DNA of 64,000 bases. Source: Paragorgia papillata (lineage: Eukaryota > Cnidaria > Anthozoa > Scleralcyonacea > Coralliidae). Both the position numbers and the translations under genes were made by a program. The stretch covers positions 10,744,501-10,808,500 of the forward strand of contig JAWNZC010000351.1 in assembly GCA_035771165.1 (NCBI GenBank). Direction: 5' to 3'. Below are positions 63,236-64,000 of this stretch, in pieces (positions within the stretch are counted from its first letter, which is position 1; every line of letters starts with the position of its first letter). The notes under the pieces are model-generated. The model saw only the letters and a list, made by a program, of their open reading frames with translations. It had not been told where the DNA came from and did no database searches.

Positions 63236-64000
63236 CTGCATGTAAATAGAGCAAATATTAGAAAAATTTCGAAAATTTTGTAAAATAGTGCATGAGCGAG
63301 TTTAGAAGGTATGCGCATTCTCATGAATATTTCCCCCAGCCTGAATCCCTTTTTTATGCAAGAATAAGACTTCTCTAAATTAATAAAGAGTATATATATA
63401 TACTGTATATCTCAAACTCATTAATAATTCATGAAGAAAAGACAAAGGAAATCAGTACCGTGTCGGTGGTTTGGATATCGGAGGAATAAATTACATAAAT
63501 TAAGCAAACTTTCATCTTGATTTTCTCTTAAAATACTGATTTGTTTGAGATGCTATATGAATACACTTGGAGGAGTGTTTCATCAGGATATCCAAACACC
63601 TCGAAGTTTGTTCAAAAACCTCGGCTTCGCCTCGGTTTTCAACAAACGTCTCGGTGTTTGGATATCCTGATGAAACACTCCTCCTCCTGTATGATATATT
63701 ACTTAACTATATATTATTCTCCATCAAACATCAAACTCTCATTTACTCTCACCCGCGTTTGACGACGACCTTTCGTGGATTCATTCACACACAAAATTAT
63801 ACTACTCATAAGTATAACCACTTTCCGAAAGTGTCCCCACTCCCCCCTTGTCTGACCATGTTAATAGAAAACAAACATGGTTTAGAGACCCGGCAACTTC
63901 AAACTGGTTCACAATCGAACTACGATTCATGTTGAAAGATACCTGAAAGCGTACAAATCCTTTGTTTTAGCTTTATCAATATTTAAACAATACGGTTGAG
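63236..64000. other. Right edge, dynein intron
   Basis: Apart from the fold-back at 63569-63685, nothing recognisable. The preceding dynein exon is expected beyond 64000 or was missed. Confidence 0.4.
63569..63685. repeat. Inverted repeat related to 956-1101
   Basis: Arms GGAGTGTTTCATCAGGATAT and its inverted copy flank CCTCGGCTTCGCCTCGG. It shares the leader sequence (TTTGAGA-GCTATAT) with the left-flank copy. Confidence 0.65.

Noticed and set aside
63567..63935. 122-codon open frame near the right edge
   Set aside because: Starts inside a fold-back repeat and shows no similarity to dynein or any family.
63900..63955. Candidate dynein exon at the right edge on the minus strand (TTTCAG followed by GTATCT)
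   Set aside because: The translation does not match the expected segment before [10 protein letters not shown] in any frame.

Overview
This is a stretch of animal nuclear genome. Both genes are cut into many small exons (39 to 146 bases) with consensus splice sites, and the introns and the intergenic gap are AT-rich and packed with short transposon copies. An axonemal dynein, 5S-derived and tRNA-derived SINEs, CR1/L2-type LINE remnants and very many inverted-repeat elements fit an intron-rich marine invertebrate, probably a non-bilaterian such as a cnidarian or sponge. The species cannot be named from the sequence alone.

Gene 1 (+ strand, about 5454-46729) encodes mitochondrial elongation factor G1 (GFM1/EF-G1). 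27 coding exons join in phase into 717 residues plus a stop and align end to end with the family. All five GTPase motifs are present. The true first exon, with the start codon, was not found. One intron (15917-16697) uses a GC-AG rather than a GT-AG boundary.

Gene 2 (- strand, about 63235 down to 50000) is the 3' end of an axonemal dynein heavy chain gene, closest to the DNAH3/7/12 inner-arm type. 14 exons cover about 390 residues of the C-terminal part. One small exon between 53234 and 50505 is missing from my reading. The gene continues beyond the right edge. The two genes converge tail to tail across a 3.3-kb gap (46730-49999) that holds only repeats.

The left flank (1-5453), the introns and the gap are largely mobile-element sequence. 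I can sort much of it by target-site signature: elements with 9-base or longer duplications (Mutator-like), TTAA-flanked fold-backs, TA-flanked Tc1/mariner-like elements, TAA/TTA-flanked Harbinger-like MITEs, and three copies of a 5S rRNA-derived SINE. The most notable element lies at 50829-51713. It is a terminal-inverted-repeat element with a 9-base target duplication, carries a decayed piece of a RecQ-family DNA helicase, and has a recognisable empty site elsewhere in the window (11701-11781). No viral genes, CRISPR arrays or rRNA genes were seen.
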